The notes: generated from the sequence alone by a model not told the origin. A stretch of DNA of 64,000 bases from Pseudomonas sp. PSE14 (GCF_029203285.1 NZ_CP115669.1:3348001-3412000), one strand, 5' to 3'. Positions 53,918 to 64,000 are shown, counted from the first letter of the stretch. Numbers and translations are program-made.

Positions 53918-54883
53918 ATGCATGATTTCACCATTCTGGTCATACCAGGAGCATTCGCCTCGAGCGTGGCCTCCACCCTGGACATCCTCGCCACTGCGGC
54001 AAACGTCGGCGAGCGACGCGGCCTGGCCACACCGCGCTGGCGGATTTGCGGTCCTCAACCGGGACCGGTGACGCTGGGTCATGGCTTGCTGCTGCACGTG
54101 GCCCCCATGGAGCCAGGCGTTGAGGACAGCTCCTGCTGGGTCATACCGGGCATTGGCGTCAGTGACTTCGACCAGCTCGAGCGACGCCTTGCGGAACCAT
54201 GGGTAGCTCCCTTCCTCTCGGCACTGAGCAACCACATCGCGAACGGCAAGGAAGTTGCCGCGTCATGCTCGGCCGTCTTTCTTCTGCATGCAGCCGGGCT
54301 CCTGGATGGCAGGCGGGCGACAACCTCCTGGTGGCTGGCACCGCACCTGCAGACACTCGCACCGGGCTGCCGCGTAGACCCGGACTTCATGGTGCTGGCC
54401 GACCCACCACTGACTACGGCGGGTGCCGCCTTCGCTCAGACCGACCTCATGCTGCACCTGTTACGCCGGCGCCTTTCCCCTGAAATCGCCGACACGGTGA
54501 GCAAGGCCCTGCTGCTCGACCGTCGGCAACTGCAGTCGCCCTTCGTCATCCCCGCCATGCTGGTGCAAGGGAATGCCCTGATCTCGCGCCTGACCGCGCA
54601 GATCGAGGAATCGCTGCCGGAGCTTGCGGGAGTCAAGGCGCTCGCCGCGAGTGTCGGCATGTCCGAGCGGACCTTGTCGCGCCACGTCCACAAGGCGACG
54701 GGGCACTCCACTCGGCAGCTCATCCAACGGGTGCAGCTGAACAAGGCGCGAGCGCTTCTCGAATCCGGCCAGTACTCTGTCGAAGCGGTTGCGGCGCAGG
54801 TCGGCTATCAGGATCCAACGGCTCTCCGGCGTTTGCTGCGCCGCCTGCTGAACGCGACCCCACGACAATTGCGCCGTGGCTGA
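53918..54883 (+). CDS. GlxA-family AraC-type transcriptional regulator
   Basis: This 321-residue regulator has a DJ-1/PfpI-like N-terminal domain (FTILVIPGAFASSVASTLDI; the elbow-type Cys in VAASCSAVFLLHAAGLLDGR) and a C-terminal AraC double helix-turn-helix (about 225-320; LAASVGMSERTLSRHVHKAT, QYSVEAVAAQVGYQDPTALR). Such proteins sense amine- or amide-like catabolites. The tautomerase gene on the other side of the 97-base gap is the likely target. A repeat-like GGGAGAGC sequence follows downstream. Confidence 0.9.
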   Translation: MHDFTILVIPGAFASSVASTLDILATAANVGERRGLATPRWRICGPQPGPVTLGHGLLLHVAPMEPGVEDSSCWVIPGIGVSDFDQLERRLAEPWVAPFLSALSNHIANGKEVAASCSAVFLLHAAGLLDGRRATTSWWLAPHLQTLAPGCRVDPDFMVLADPPLTTAGAAFAQTDLMLHLLRRRLSPEIADTVSKALLLDRRQLQSPFVIPAMLVQGNALISRLTAQIEESLPELAGVKALAASVGMSERTLSRHVHKATGHSTRQLIQRVQLNKARALLESGQYSVEAVAAQVGYQDPTALRRLLRRLLNATPRQLRRG

Positions 54884-54946
54884 AGCGTAAAGGTAGAAGC
54901 CGGGGAAAGACTGGCACCACGCTTGAAGAGAACGCCCCTCTCCACT

Positions 54947-57103
54947 TCAGGGAGAGCGGCTGGGAGCGAGGGCCGCTTCCTGCAAAGCGCGCCAGTCCAC
55001 TATGCGAGGAAAGGCCCCGGCCTCGGCCACGGGCAGCCCCGGCGCCACCAGGAAACCCTGCATGTAGGTGCAGCCATGCTCCAGCAGCCAGTCGCGCTGG
55101 GCTGCGGTTTCCACACCTTCGGCGATGACTTCCAGGCCCAGGTGGCGACTGAGGTCGATGATGGTGCTGACCACCGCGGCATCGCGCCGCGATTCCAGCA
55201 TGTTGGAGATGAACAGGCGGTCGATCTTCAGGGTATCCAGCTCGAAATGGCGCAGGTAGGCCAGGGACGAATAGCCGGTGCCAAAGTCGTCGATGGCGAT
55301 GCGCACGCCCAGGGCGCGCAGTTGCCGGAGTTGTTCGCGGGTCAGCTCCAGGTCCTGCATCAGTGCGCTTTCGGTAACCTCCACTTCCAGTTGCGAGGGC
55401 CGCAGGCTGAAGTTGTCCAGCACCCGCCGCAGGTCGTCCACCAGTTGCGGCATGCCGAACTGCAGCGGGCAGACATTGAGGCTGACCACCAGGTCGTCGC
55501 CGAAGCTCTGCCTCCAGGCACTGCACTGGCTAGCCCCCTCCCGCAGCACCCAGTCGCCCAGGCGGTTGATCAGGCGGGTTTCCTCCAGCAGCGGAATGAA
55601 CACATTGGGCGCCACCGTGCCGGCCACCCGGTGTTCCCAGCGCAGCAGCGCCTCGAAGCCGCGCAGGCGGCCAGTCTCGAGGTGGATCTGGGGCTGGTAG
55701 ACCAGATGAAAGTCGTTTTGCTCGATGGCATTGCGCAGGCTCTCTTCCAGCATCAATCGGGAGCGGGCGCGGCCGTTCATTTCCGGCGAGTAGAAGCGGT
55801 ACTGCTGGCGGCCGGCGCGCTTGGCCTCATACATGGCGATATCCGCCGCACGCAACAGGCCGTCCACACTCTGCCCGCACTCGGGGAAGCTGGCGATGCC
55901 GACGCTGGCACCTATGGTGACATCGATGCCTTCGATGCGATGACGCACCGAAACCATCTCGATCAGCTTCTCCGCCACCCGCGCGGCGTCTTCGGGGTGG
56001 TCAAGGCTGTCGAGCAACGCAGTGAACTCGTCGCCGCCCATGCGCGCCAGGATGTCATAGGGGCGCAGGCAGCTCTTCAGCTGTTCCCCTACCCGCCGCA
56101 GCACACGGTCGCCGGCCTCGTGGCCGAGGGAATCGTTGATCAGCTTGAAGCCGTCCAGGTCCAGGTAGAGCACCGCCATGCGCTTGCCATTGCGCTCGAC
56201 GCGAGCCAGGGACGCCTCCAGAGCATTGTGGAAGCCGCGGCGGTTGAGCAGCCCGGTGAGGGCATCGGTGATGGCCTGGGATTCCAGTTGCGCATGGAGG
56301 TGGTGCACCACCGACATATCCAGGGCAATGACCACCATCGAGCGTTGCAGCCGTGGCAGGGGCGACGCCGACAGCGCCACCGGCAGGCGCTCGCCGCTCA
56401 TGGTCTTGAGACTGGCGTCGTGCAGGCGGTAGGTCTCGTTCCGCTTCCAGTGGCGGTAGAAATCCGACAGTTTCCACTCGCCGCTCATCTCCGGGTGGGC
56501 GATCAGGTTCAGCAGCGGCTTGCCCTCCAGATCCCCCACCGAGCCCTGGAACATTTGCGCCGAGGCCGGGTTGGCAAAGCTGATGAGGCCGTCCTCGCCG
56601 ACCACCAGGATGCCTTCGGCGGCGTTCTCCAGCACCGAGGCGTTGAAGGCGCGGGCGCTGTCCAGTTGCTGGCTGAGCTGCAGCAGGTCGCGCCGGTTGC
56701 GCTCATGGGCCAGCAGGGACTGGATCTTGAGGCGCAGCACCTCAGGGTCGAAGGGCTTGAGGATGAAATCCACCGCCCCGGACGAATAGCCGTGCAGCAC
56801 GGCTTCATGGGTGTGGGCGATGGCGGAAATGAAGATGATCGGCGTATAGCGGGTCAACGGACTGCTGCGCATCAGCCGCGCCACTTCGAAACCGTCCATG
56901 TGCGGCATCTGCACATCCAGCAGCACCAGGCCGACCTCCTCCTCCAGCAGGCATTTCAGCGCTGCCTCGCCGGAATCCACGGTAAGCACCTGCCATTCAC
57001 CGTGGTCCAGCAACGCTTCCATGGCGGCGAGGTTTTCCCGGCGGTCATCCACCACCAGCAGGGTGTTGGCTGCGGGGACCTCCTTAAGCTGCAGGTGCGC
57101 CAT
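54947..57103 (-). CDS. Response regulator with PAS, GGDEF and EAL domains
   Basis: This 718-residue protein has a receiver at about 14-127 (phospho-acceptor Asp63 in LVLLDVQMPHMDG), a PAS domain (about 150-260), a GGDEF domain with intact RMGGDEF and the RxxD inhibitory site five residues before it (RPYD), and an EAL domain with FEALLRW, DDFGTGYSSL and the ENT-like VEVTESALM. All key residues look intact, so it may both make and break cyclic di-GMP. It overlaps the hybrid kinase gene by 20 bases, so phosphotransfer from that kinase is very likely. No membrane segment is seen. Confidence 0.93.
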   Translation of the reverse strand: MAHLQLKEVPAANTLLVVDDRRENLAAMEALLDHGEWQVLTVDSGEAALKCLLEEEVGLVLLDVQMPHMDGFEVARLMRSSPLTRYTPIIFISAIAHTHEAVLHGYSSGAVDFILKPFDPEVLRLKIQSLLAHERNRRDLLQLSQQLDSARAFNASVLENAAEGILVVGEDGLISFANPASAQMFQGSVGDLEGKPLLNLIAHPEMSGEWKLSDFYRHWKRNETYRLHDASLKTMSGERLPVALSASPLPRLQRSMVVIALDMSVVHHLHAQLESQAITDALTGLLNRRGFHNALEASLARVERNGKRMAVLYLDLDGFKLINDSLGHEAGDRVLRRVGEQLKSCLRPYDILARMGGDEFTALLDSLDHPEDAARVAEKLIEMVSVRHRIEGIDVTIGASVGIASFPECGQSVDGLLRAADIAMYEAKRAGRQQYRFYSPEMNGRARSRLMLEESLRNAIEQNDFHLVYQPQIHLETGRLRGFEALLRWEHRVAGTVAPNVFIPLLEETRLINRLGDWVLREGASQCSAWRQSFGDDLVVSLNVCPLQFGMPQLVDDLRRVLDNFSLRPSQLEVEVTESALMQDLELTREQLRQLRALGVRIAIDDFGTGYSSLAYLRHFELDTLKIDRLFISNMLESRRDAAVVSTIIDLSRHLGLEVIAEGVETAAQRDWLLEHGCTYMQGFLVAPGLPVAEAGAFPRIVDWRALQEAALAPSRSP

Positions 57104-60100
57104 GGCGTGCTCCCGGTTGTTCCAGCCAGCGGTAAAGCATGTCCAGCAATTCCTGGCGACTCACCGGCTTGGCCAGGTAATCGTCGGCGCCGGCGGTGAT
57201 GCATTTCTCCCGGTCGCCCTTCATCGCATGGGCGGTCAGGGCGATGATCGGGATGCTGCAGCCGTGCTCCTGCTTGAGCACGCGGGTGGCGGTGTAGCCG
57301 TCCATGTTGGGCATGGCCATGTCCATCAGGATCAGGTCGAAGGGTTCGCGCTGGAAGCAGTCGATGGCCTCCAGCCCGTCGCGGGCGGCGGTGACCTTCA
57401 AGCCGGTTTCATCCAGCAGGGCGCTGAGGGCGTAGATGTTGCGCACGTCATCGTCCACCAGCAGCACGCGGCCGCCTTCCAGCGGGTCCGACCACGAGCT
57501 GGTCTGCGGTTCGCGCAGGCCGGCGAGGAATCCCTGGACCGCCGAGCTGAGGTTTTTGAGGTCCCCGCCCGCCTTGGGCACAACCACCGCCGAATAGCGG
57601 CGCAAGCGTTGCAGGTTCTGCTGGTTGACGTCGACACCGGTGTTGATGACCACCCGCGAACCATCCAGCGGGCGTTCGCGGTGAAGGCTGTCGAGCAGCT
57701 CGAAACCATCCTGGTCAGGCAGGTCGAGGTCGATCACCAGGGCGGAGAAATTGTCCTCCGCGTAGGCCTTGCGGGCACCCTCGCCATTGGCACTGGCCAC
57801 CACCTTGAAGCCCAGTTGCTCCAGATGCTCGCGATAGTGCTCACGCTCCACGTCCACGTCCTCCACCAGCAACAGCTTGTGCTCCGCCGGCGGACGGCCG
57901 CCCTCCAGGTCCTGGAACACCTGCTCCAGGTCCTCGCGGGCGATGGGTTTGACCAGGTAGCGGGTAGCGTCCTCGTTCCAATCCTGGGGCTGGGGCACGC
58001 AGGAAATGATATTCACCGGGGTCGCGCGGTGGTTCGAATGGCTACGCACACGCCGGTAGATCTGCCAGCCACTGACGTCCGGCAGCAGGATGTCGAGGAT
58101 GACGGCAGCGAAGCGCTCGTTCTGCAGCAACTCGATAGCCTGCTTACCGCTGCGGCAATGGACGCTGGAGAAGCCACGGGCCTGGGCTTCCTCGGCTATC
58201 ACCGAGGCGAAGTTGACATCGTCTTCGACGATCAGCACCGCCGGCCCCTGGCCGCCACGCACCGGTTGTGCGGGGGGCTCATCGGCCTTCGGCTGGCTCG
58301 CACCCACCGCCACCGGCAGCCGGACGCTGAAGCTCGAACCCTGCCCCGGCACGCTTTCCAGGGTGATGGTGCCGTCCAGGGCAAGCACCAGCTGACGAGT
58401 GATGGCCAGGCCCAGGCCGGTGCCGCCGAAGCGCCGGCTGGTGGAACCATCGATCTGCTGGAAGGCCTGGAAGATGCGTTCGTGCTGGTCCTCGGGGATA
58501 CCGACGCCCGTATCACGGACGACGAAGCACAACACTTCGCGCTCATCGACCGCCGCCGCCGGGTCCAGCTCCACGGACAGCTCTACCTCACCCTGCTCGG
58601 TGAACTTGAGGGCGTTGGACAGCAGGTTGCGCAGGATCTGGTGCATGCGCACCCGGTCGCTATGGATAACCCTTGGCACGCCGGCCTGGACATGGGTGGA
58701 CAGGCGCAGGCCCTTGACCTCGGCCATGGGCCGCAGGCTGCCGTCCAGCTCGGCGAGCATGTCCTGCACATTGAGTGGCTCCAGCTTGAGCTGCATGCGC
58801 CCTGCCTCGACCTTGGCCAGGTCGAGCACGTCGTTGATCAATTGCAGCAGGTCACTACCGGCGCGGTGGACGATATCGGCGTGGCGGGTCTGCTTCTCGG
58901 TGAGGTTGCCAGCCATGTTCTGTCGCAGCTGATCGCTGAGGATCAGGATGCTGTTCAGCGGCGTGCGCAACTCATGGGACATGTTGGCGAGGAATTCCGA
59001 CTTGTAGCGGTTGGCGAGCATCAGTTGCTCGGCCTGGTCACGCAGTCGCTGCTCGGCGGCCTTGCGCTCGCTGATGTCGATGATCACTGCCTGCACAAGC
59101 CGTTCGCGGCCGGCGCGGATCGGCGACAAGCCCACCTCCAGGGGGATCATGTGGCCGTCCTGATGCTGGCCGAACAGCTCCCGGTTGCTGCCCATGCGCC
59201 GCTGCTCGGGCTTGCGCTGGAAGCCTTCGCGCAATGCCACATGGGCCTCGCGAAGAGCCTCGGGAAGGAGCATTTCCACGGAGGATTCGAGCAGGTCATG
59301 ACGGCTATAACCAAACAGTTGTTCGGTCTGGCGATTGACCATGGCGATCCGACCACTGGCATCCACCAGGACGATGGCGTTGGGCGAGGCTTCGACCACC
59401 AGGCGGAAACGCTCCTCGGCGCTCTTGCGCGCCTGCAGGTCCACAAGGCTGAGCAGGTAGCGCCGGTCATTGCCGTGGTTGAAGGTGCTCAGGCTGAAAG
59501 CCACGGCAACCCGCTCACCATCCTCCTGCAAGGCCTCGATCTCCGTCAGGTCGGTGGGAGCCTGCCTGGCCAATTGTTGCGGCAGGTCCGCCAGGCTCGG
59601 CACGAACCGGCGCAGGTTCTGCCCCACCAGGCTCTCCGCCGCGCAGGCGAACAGTTCTCCGGCGCGGGCATTGGCCATCTCGATGCGGCCATTCTCCCCG
59701 CAGGTCAGGGTGGCCACCGGCAGATGCTGCAGCAGCAGGCGGAAACGCTCCTCGCGCTCGGTCAGTTCGGCGGTCGCCGACAGGCTGAGCTGCAGACTCC
59801 GCTCTCGCTGGTAGAGATAGCCCCCGACCAACAGGGCCAGCAACAGCGCGGCAGACAGGCCGGTCCAGAGGCTGAAGGTGATGCGATTGTTGCTCAGCAT
59901 GGCCTCGTACTCGGCCGTGCTGCCCACTCCCAGGGCCCAGGTGCGGCCGAACAGCTTCAGCTCCTCGACCTGGTGGAAGCGTGGCTGGTGACCTTTGTCG
60001 GACACCTGCAGCATGGACTCGGAACTGCCGACATCCCTGAGGTCGATGCTATAGAGGTTGCTCTGGGCCCCCAGGATGCCGGCCATCAGGTCGTTGATCC

Positions 60101-60809
60101 GAAAGGCACCGCAGACCATGCCAAGCAGCGCGGTGCGGCGCTCGTCGACCGAGGTGCTGGGCGCGTCCGGGCGGTACACCGGCATATAGAGGATCACACC
60201 GCTCTGCGCCTGCTGCTCGGTTTCCTGCCTGAGTTTCAGCGGCCCGGTGAGACTCACCTCGCCGCTTTCCCGGGCGAGGTCGAGAGCCGCCCGGCGCACC
60301 GGCTCGGTGAGCATGTCGAAACCCAGGGTGCGGCGGTTGCGCCAGTCCATGGGGCTGCTGTACTGCACCACGATGTACTCGTCCCGCGGCTCCGGAGGGA
60401 TGATGCGGAAATCGCGGCGGCCCTGCTCCCAGATCTCGCTGACGAACTCGTTGGCTTCTTCGCGCTTCAGGTAGCGCGCCCACGCCAGCGCCTGGATGCC
60501 CGGATAGCGGTCCTGCAACTGCAACTGGTCAGTGGCCCGCGCCCAGTCCTCGGCCGACACCGCGTTAGTGCCGACGATCAGGCCGGACATACCGCGCAGA
60601 ACCATCTCGTAGGAGCGCATCCGGTTGCTGACGCGATGGGCGATTTCCTCGGCCTCGAGCTTGAAACGCTGCTCGTACTCGGTACGGTTGCGCGCTTCCA
60701 GATCCAGCCACTGCCAGAGCACCAGCCCCCCGAAAACGAGCATCAGGGCGAGGGTTACCAGCAATGGCAGCAGGTATTGGCGGGATGGTGGGAATTGACG
60801 TCCGTCCAT
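57084..60809 (-). CDS. Hybrid histidine kinase with CHASE sensor and three receivers
   Basis: This 1241-residue protein has two membrane segments (about 14-33 and 305-330) around a periplasmic CHASE-type domain, two PAS domains, a HisKA dimer with phospho-acceptor His612 ([15 protein letters not shown]), an ATPase domain ([28 protein letters not shown]) and three receiver domains (Asp in [33 protein letters not shown]). The multi-receiver form is usual for switches between lifestyles. It precedes and overlaps a GGDEF-EAL response regulator. Ligand of the CHASE domain unknown. Confidence 0.93.
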   Translation of the reverse strand: MDGRQFPPSRQYLLPLLVTLALMLVFGGLVLWQWLDLEARNRTEYEQRFKLEAEEIAHRVSNRMRSYEMVLRGMSGLIVGTNAVSAEDWARATDQLQLQDRYPGIQALAWARYLKREEANEFVSEIWEQGRRDFRIIPPEPRDEYIVVQYSSPMDWRNRRTLGFDMLTEPVRRAALDLARESGEVSLTGPLKLRQETEQQAQSGVILYMPVYRPDAPSTSVDERRTALLGMVCGAFRINDLMAGILGAQSNLYSIDLRDVGSSESMLQVSDKGHQPRFHQVEELKLFGRTWALGVGSTAEYEAMLSNNRITFSLWTGLSAALLLALLVGGYLYQRERSLQLSLSATAELTEREERFRLLLQHLPVATLTCGENGRIEMANARAGELFACAAESLVGQNLRRFVPSLADLPQQLARQAPTDLTEIEALQEDGERVAVAFSLSTFNHGNDRRYLLSLVDLQARKSAEERFRLVVEASPNAIVLVDASGRIAMVNRQTEQLFGYSRHDLLESSVEMLLPEALREAHVALREGFQRKPEQRRMGSNRELFGQHQDGHMIPLEVGLSPIRAGRERLVQAVIIDISERKAAEQRLRDQAEQLMLANRYKSEFLANMSHELRTPLNSILILSDQLRQNMAGNLTEKQTRHADIVHRAGSDLLQLINDVLDLAKVEAGRMQLKLEPLNVQDMLAELDGSLRPMAEVKGLRLSTHVQAGVPRVIHSDRVRMHQILRNLLSNALKFTEQGEVELSVELDPAAAVDEREVLCFVVRDTGVGIPEDQHERIFQAFQQIDGSTSRRFGGTGLGLAITRQLVLALDGTITLESVPGQGSSFSVRLPVAVGASQPKADEPPAQPVRGGQGPAVLIVEDDVNFASVIAEEAQARGFSSVHCRSGKQAIELLQNERFAAVILDILLPDVSGWQIYRRVRSHSNHRATPVNIISCVPQPQDWNEDATRYLVKPIAREDLEQVFQDLEGGRPPAEHKLLLVEDVDVEREHYREHLEQLGFKVVASANGEGARKAYAEDNFSALVIDLDLPDQDGFELLDSLHRERPLDGSRVVINTGVDVNQQNLQRLRRYSAVVVPKAGGDLKNLSSAVQGFLAGLREPQTSSWSDPLEGGRVLLVDDDVRNIYALSALLDETGLKVTAARDGLEAIDCFQREPFDLILMDMAMPNMDGYTATRVLKQEHGCSIPIIALTAHAMKGDREKCITAGADDYLAKPVSRQELLDMLYRWLEQPGARHGAPAA

Positions 60810-60994
60810 GTAGTCTCCTGTCCTTTCCCTGGCGGCCGCGCCTCTGGGGATGAGGGATGGCGGCTAAGGCGGGGCTCGATAAGGCCCTGCATCGCAGTCT
60901 AGACAGGAATGTAGGAACTGGCGTTGAGCCAGCATTCAAGCGACGAGCGGCAACAGCGCGACCAACGCCAGTCGTCTTCAGTCCCGTCTCGGAT

Positions 60995-61435
60995 TCAGGA
61001 TCGGAACTTCACAAAAACAAGTTCAGGATCGCCCTCATCCAGATTCTCTATCTGGCCACTCCTGATAAAGCCGAGCTTCCCAAGCAGCCCCTGCATCGGC
61101 TCATTCGAGCGGTTCGTCGAGGTGAACAGTTTCGGCCCCCTGCACTGCGACTCCAGTACGCGGAGAATGGCGGACCCGACACCATGACGCCGCGCCGAGT
61201 CCCTCACTACGACGAGCGGGATGAAGGGCTGCTCAAAGAAGGAGTCGTTCAGTACGCCGTACCCCATCAGTACTGTGGCGTCGCTTGCATCCGCTGCTAC
61301 CCAGCATTGGCCATTGGCTACCGCGTGTGCAATGTATGTCCGTCGCCCCGGTTCGCGCCGGGCGATCGCGTCCAGTTCAAATAGAGCATCGAGGTCGTCG
61401 CCCTGGGCGAGCCGTACGCTTGATTGGGGAACCAT
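60995..61435 (-). CDS. GNAT-family N-acetyltransferase
   Basis: This 146-residue protein has the GNAT acetyl-CoA loop in VVVRDSARRHGVGSAILRVL and the C-terminal GFIRSGQIENLDEGDPELVF. Length is typical for a small-molecule or protein N-acetyltransferase. The acceptor is unknown. It lies alone between the kinase and HAD genes, on the same strand. Confidence 0.85.
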   Translation of the reverse strand: MVPQSSVRLAQGDDLDALFELDAIARREPGRRTYIAHAVANGQCWVAADASDATVLMGYGVLNDSFFEQPFIPLVVVRDSARRHGVGSAILRVLESQCRGPKLFTSTNRSNEPMQGLLGKLGFIRSGQIENLDEGDPELVFVKFRS

Positions 61436-61538
61436 TGCTGCATTCTGTAATGGATGGGAGACGGCCAGTGTAATCGCCTATCAGAAGACCAGCCCCCAAT
61501 CGCCCCGCGACGGGACGGCAGAACACTGCATTGGGGCA

Positions 61539-62192
61539 TCAGCGTGGGGATGACTCCAGGCCTTCATGACTGCCCGCCAACCGCCGCAATTCGCTCACAT
61601 CGGCGAACCACTCATGGGATTGAAGCGTGCGGAATGCTTCATATGTCCCATATCCCCACGCAACCGCGCCAAACGCGATACCGGCCGTTGATGCCGCTTC
61701 CCCATCCGTCGGTTGGTCACCGATGTAGATGACCTCCTCTCGCGCCACGCCAAACTTCCGCATGACCCGGCGCAAGCGCGATGCCTTGCCGAAAATGGAA
61801 ACCCCGCACTCGAGGGCACGGATATGCCGACAGCTGGAGCCCAGAATCTGCGTGACATTCTCTCTGGAGTTGGAGGACACCACCGCGAGAATCACGCCCT
61901 TCTCATCAAGATGGCTCAGGGTATCGGCAATGTCCTCGAAAAGCCGGATGGAGCTTCGATGCCTCTTCATCAGGCCCATGAAGGTTCGCGCCACCAGAGG
62001 CAGCTTCCAGCGCGGCATTCCGATATGGGACATGATCTCCCGGGCCCCTTGCTTGCGCAAAGAGTCCAACTCTTCCGGGGGAATCCGGCTGAACGCGTGC
62101 TTGTCAGCGACCTGGTTGAACACCGCGACAAAGAAAGGAAAGGAATCCGCGAGCGTGCCGTCGAAGTCGAAGATGGCAAGTCGGTATGACAT
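61539..62192 (-). CDS. HAD-family phosphatase (phosphoglycolate-phosphatase-like)
   Basis: This 217-residue hydrolase has motif I FDFDGTLADS, motif II VVSSNS, a Lys in motif III (FGKASRLRRVMRK) and motif IV YIGDQPTDGEAA. A helical cap fills residues about 20-85 (subfamily C1). Phosphoglycolate or pyrophosphatase (PpaX/Gph)-like activity is plausible, but the substrate is open. Confidence 0.88.
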   Translation of the reverse strand: MSYRLAIFDFDGTLADSFPFFVAVFNQVADKHAFSRIPPEELDSLRKQGAREIMSHIGMPRWKLPLVARTFMGLMKRHRSSIRLFEDIADTLSHLDEKGVILAVVSSNSRENVTQILGSSCRHIRALECGVSIFGKASRLRRVMRKFGVAREEVIYIGDQPTDGEAASTAGIAFGAVAWGYGTYEAFRTLQSHEWFADVSELRRLAGSHEGLESSPR

Positions 62193-62277
62193 AGGAGCGT
62201 TCCTTCCTGGAGTGCTGGCAGCCGTATCCGGACGGCTGCGGGTGCAGGGTGATCAACTCACCCGATTGAAGGCGGCA

Positions 62278-62643
62278 TTATCCCCGCTTCGCAATCGACC
62301 CGCCACGAACCGCAAACACCTGCACCTCGACCAGGTACCCCTCCCCCAGGTCCGCTCCAACACAGGCGCGAACCGGTTTCGGGTAGCCCTGCAGCCAGGC
62401 GTCGTAAATCTCGTTGACCCGATCGAAGTGGCTGTAGTCCGCGATCCAGATCTGTACGCGGGTCAGTTGCTCCTTGCTGACGCCGGCCTCGGCCATCAGC
62501 GCGTCAATAGTCGCCAGTACCTGCCGCAGCTGCCCCTGGACATCCTCGCGCGTATCGTCCGCCGCCACCCCGGCAGTCTCGAACATGGCGCCGTAGCTGA
62601 CCGCCATGGACATCCTGTTGCCCGACGCATAACGCGTGATCAT
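62278..62643 (-). CDS. RidA-family (YjgF/UK114) protein
   Basis: This 121-residue protein has the RidA fold with the ligand Arg in VRACVGADL and Glu in GYLVEVQVFAVR. The pattern EDVQGQLRQVLATIDALMAE and VQIWIADYSHFDRVNEIYDA fits the family. RidA itself hydrolyses reactive enamines/imines; this subgroup (with RACVGAD) is closer to Rid4-7 type members, whose roles are less known. It lies downstream of the aldehyde dehydrogenase on the same strand, past a terminator, and may share its pathway. Confidence 0.87.
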   Translation of the reverse strand: MITRYASGNRMSMAVSYGAMFETAGVAADDTREDVQGQLRQVLATIDALMAEAGVSKEQLTRVQIWIADYSHFDRVNEIYDAWLQGYPKPVRACVGADLGEGYLVEVQVFAVRGGSIAKRG

Positions 62644-62679
62644 CGACGACTCCCTTATCCATCAAGTAGCGGAAAAAAG

Positions 62680-62712
62680 CACCGGGCGGCGCGGCGAGCG
62701 ACCCACCCGGTG
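62680..62712 (-). terminator. Rho-independent terminator after the aldehyde dehydrogenase gene
   Basis: CACCGGG and CCCGGTG arms flank a GC-rich loop. On the minus strand the stem is followed by CTTTTTTCC, a proper T-run. It lies 35 bases past the dehydrogenase stop and before ridA. Confidence 0.7.
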
Positions 62713-62747
62713 AAAATGACGGCCGTGAAGGGTCGTCTCCCGAAACG

Positions 62748-64000
62748 TCAACCCAGCTGGTTGATGCACACCACCTTGGGCTGGGTCATGTCCTCGTAGG
62801 CGAAGCGCACGCCCTCGCGCCCCAGGCTGCCGTATTTGGAGCCGCCGAAGGGCATGGCGTCGAAGCGATAGTCCGACGAGTCGTTGACCATCACCCCGCC
62901 GGCCTCGATGCGCCGCGACAGGCTGAGCGCCTTCGACAGATCACGGGTGAACAGCCCTGCGTGCAGGCTGTACTCCGGCGCGTTGGCGAGGGAAATCGCC
63001 TGTTCCAGATCCTCGAACGGCGCCAGCATCACCACCGGCGCGAACACTTCCTCGCGCCACAGCTGACTACCGTGGTCGACACCTTCCAGCACCGTGGGGG
63101 CATAGGCGGCTCCCTGGCGCTGGTGGCCGCAGAGCAGGCGGGCACCCTCGCCCAGCGCCTGGTTCACCAGATGCTCGGCCCGGCGAGCGGAGGCTTCGGT
63201 GATCATCGGCCCCATATCGGTCTCGCGCCGGCCCGGATCACCCAGCACCATCGCGCGGGTCAGTTCGACGAAGCGCTCGCGGAAGGCCGCATAGATCGAC
63301 GCATCGACCAGGATCCGCTGGGTCCCGATGCAGTTCTGCCCGGCGGCCCAGAAGGCGCCGGAAACGCAGGACTCCACGGTGGCCTCGAGGTCGCAATCCT
63401 CCAGCACCAGCACCGGCGCGTTGCCGCCCAGGTCCATGGCGAGTTTCTTAAGGCCGGCATTGCGGGCGATCTGCTCGCCCGTGGCGAAGCCGCCGGTGAA
63501 GGAAATCATGCGGATCTCGCGCACGGCGACCAGGGCCTTGCCCAGCTCCACGCCTCCAGTCGCCACCGTCACCACGGACTCGGGCAGACCGGCCTCGACC
63601 AGGTACTGCACCAGCTTGAGCGCAGACAGCGGCGCCAGCTCCGACGGCTTGAGGATCACCGCATTGCCGCCGGCAATGGCCGGCCCCAGCTTGTGAGCCA
63701 CCAGGTTCAACGGGTCGTTGTACGGGGTGATCGCCAGGATCAGCCCCAGGGGTTCACGGGTGAACCAGCCCTGGCGCGATTCCGAGCCTTCGTAGGCATC
63801 GAAGGGCACCACCTCGCCGGCGTTGCGGCGGGCTTCTTCCGCGGAGAGCTTCAGCGTGTTGATGCAGCGCTTCACCTCCTTTTCCGCCTGGCGCAGCGTC
63901 TTGCCCGCTTCATCGACGATCAGGCCGGCGAAATCCGCAGCGTCTCGCTCGATGAGCTGTGCAGCCCGTTCGAGGATGCTGGCGCGGCGATGCCGGGGCT
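62748..64000 (-). CDS. Aldehyde dehydrogenase, truncated by the window edge
   Basis: About 417 residues of an NAD(P)-dependent aldehyde dehydrogenase are inside; the N-terminus lies beyond 64000 (the frame stays open to the edge with [16 protein letters not shown]). The catalytic Cys is in [11 protein letters not shown]. The usual catalytic Glu of ELGG is replaced by Asp in [29 protein letters not shown] and [15 protein letters not shown] are as expected. It resembles lactaldehyde/phosphonoacetaldehyde/sulfoacetaldehyde-type enzymes in outline. The internal Met at 63875 is not the real start. Confidence 0.9.
   Translation of the reverse strand, partial: PRHRRASILERAAQLIERDAADFAGLIVDEAGKTLRQAEKEVKRCINTLKLSAEEARRNAGEVVPFDAYEGSESRQGWFTREPLGLILAITPYNDPLNLVAHKLGPAIAGGNAVILKPSELAPLSALKLVQYLVEAGLPESVVTVATGGVELGKALVAVREIRMISFTGGFATGEQIARNAGLKKLAMDLGGNAPVLVLEDCDLEATVESCVSGAFWAAGQNCIGTQRILVDASIYAAFRERFVELTRAMVLGDPGRRETDMGPMITEASARRAEHLVNQALGEGARLLCGHQRQGAAYAPTVLEGVDHGSQLWREEVFAPVVMLAPFEDLEQAISLANAPEYSLHAGLFTRDLSKALSLSRRIEAGGVMVNDSSDYRFDAMPFGGSKYGSLGREGVRFAYEDMTQPKVVCINQLG

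Noticed and set aside
56898..60902. Plus-strand open frame of 1334 codons
   Set aside because: Antisense to the hybrid kinase and GGDEF-EAL genes, which have complete domains. Such long antisense frames arise from GC-rich third positions.

Overview
The window looks like chromosomal DNA of a GC-rich Pseudomonas, perhaps near the P. citronellolis/P. nitroreducens/P. knackmussii group. That placement is inference. It rests on Pseudomonas-type REP hairpins (TAGGAGCGAGCTTGCTCGCG-like), the gene families present and the strong third-position GC. I see no rRNA, tRNA, CRISPR array, insertion sequence or phage gene. Most of the window is accessory catabolism, uptake and regulation.

Layout. (1) 1-10915: a cluster for an unknown N-heterocycle. 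It has a two-subunit molybdenum hydroxylase (large subunit cut by the window edge), a LysR regulator, two paralogous ACMSD-type amidohydrolases (one without its metal motif), a UbiD decarboxylase with its own UbiX, a COG0523 metallochaperone, an NCS2 nucleobase permease, an 8-oxoguanine/isoxanthopterin-type deaminase and a Tsx-like channel. (2) 11007-11915: a secreted Cif-like epoxide hydrolase. (3) 12140-22793: a guanidine-I riboswitch, with a candidate sigma-54 promoter upstream, heads a guanidine assimilation operon: ABC importer, carboxyguanidine deiminase subunits (UAAP1/UAAP2), biotin-dependent guanidine/urea carboxylase and allophanate hydrolase. REP elements lie between these genes and inside the carboxylase reading frame. 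(4) 23045-31737: an NCS1 permease, then an FCD regulator, polar amino-acid ABC importer, gamma-glutamyltransferase and aldo/keto reductase behind another sigma-54-like promoter, then a glutaminase. (5) 31918-34005: cold-shock protein, a small conserved-looking protein, and mtnD-mtnB of methionine salvage with no mtnC beside them.

(6) 34242-40884: a probable vitamin or precursor uptake operon: THI5-like protein, APH-type kinase, rhodanese, TonB receptor, PnuC transporter and HutC-type GntR regulator, with a matching operator palindrome in front. (7) 40999-42370: a small protein, a XRE-cupin regulator, and a 168-residue protein that is 43% methionine with 14 cysteines in two aligned repeats. 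(8) 42807-48355: two DUF3574 proteins flanking speE, an APC permease and a TonB receptor. (9) 48719-53025: a sugar-type ABC importer operon ending in a sulfite-oxidase-fold molybdoenzyme. (10) 53372-54883: a two-unit tautomerase divergent from a GlxA-type AraC regulator. (11) 54947-60809: a CHASE hybrid histidine kinase overlapping a REC-PAS-GGDEF-EAL gene. (12) 60995-64000: GNAT, HAD phosphatase, RidA and a truncated aldehyde dehydrogenase.

The strongest candidates for undescribed biology are the methionine/cysteine-rich repeat protein at 41864-42370, the heterocycle cluster at 1-10915 (possibly pteridine catabolism) and the TonB-PnuC-kinase operon at 34321-40884. Functions are read from sequence motifs only; no database search was run.
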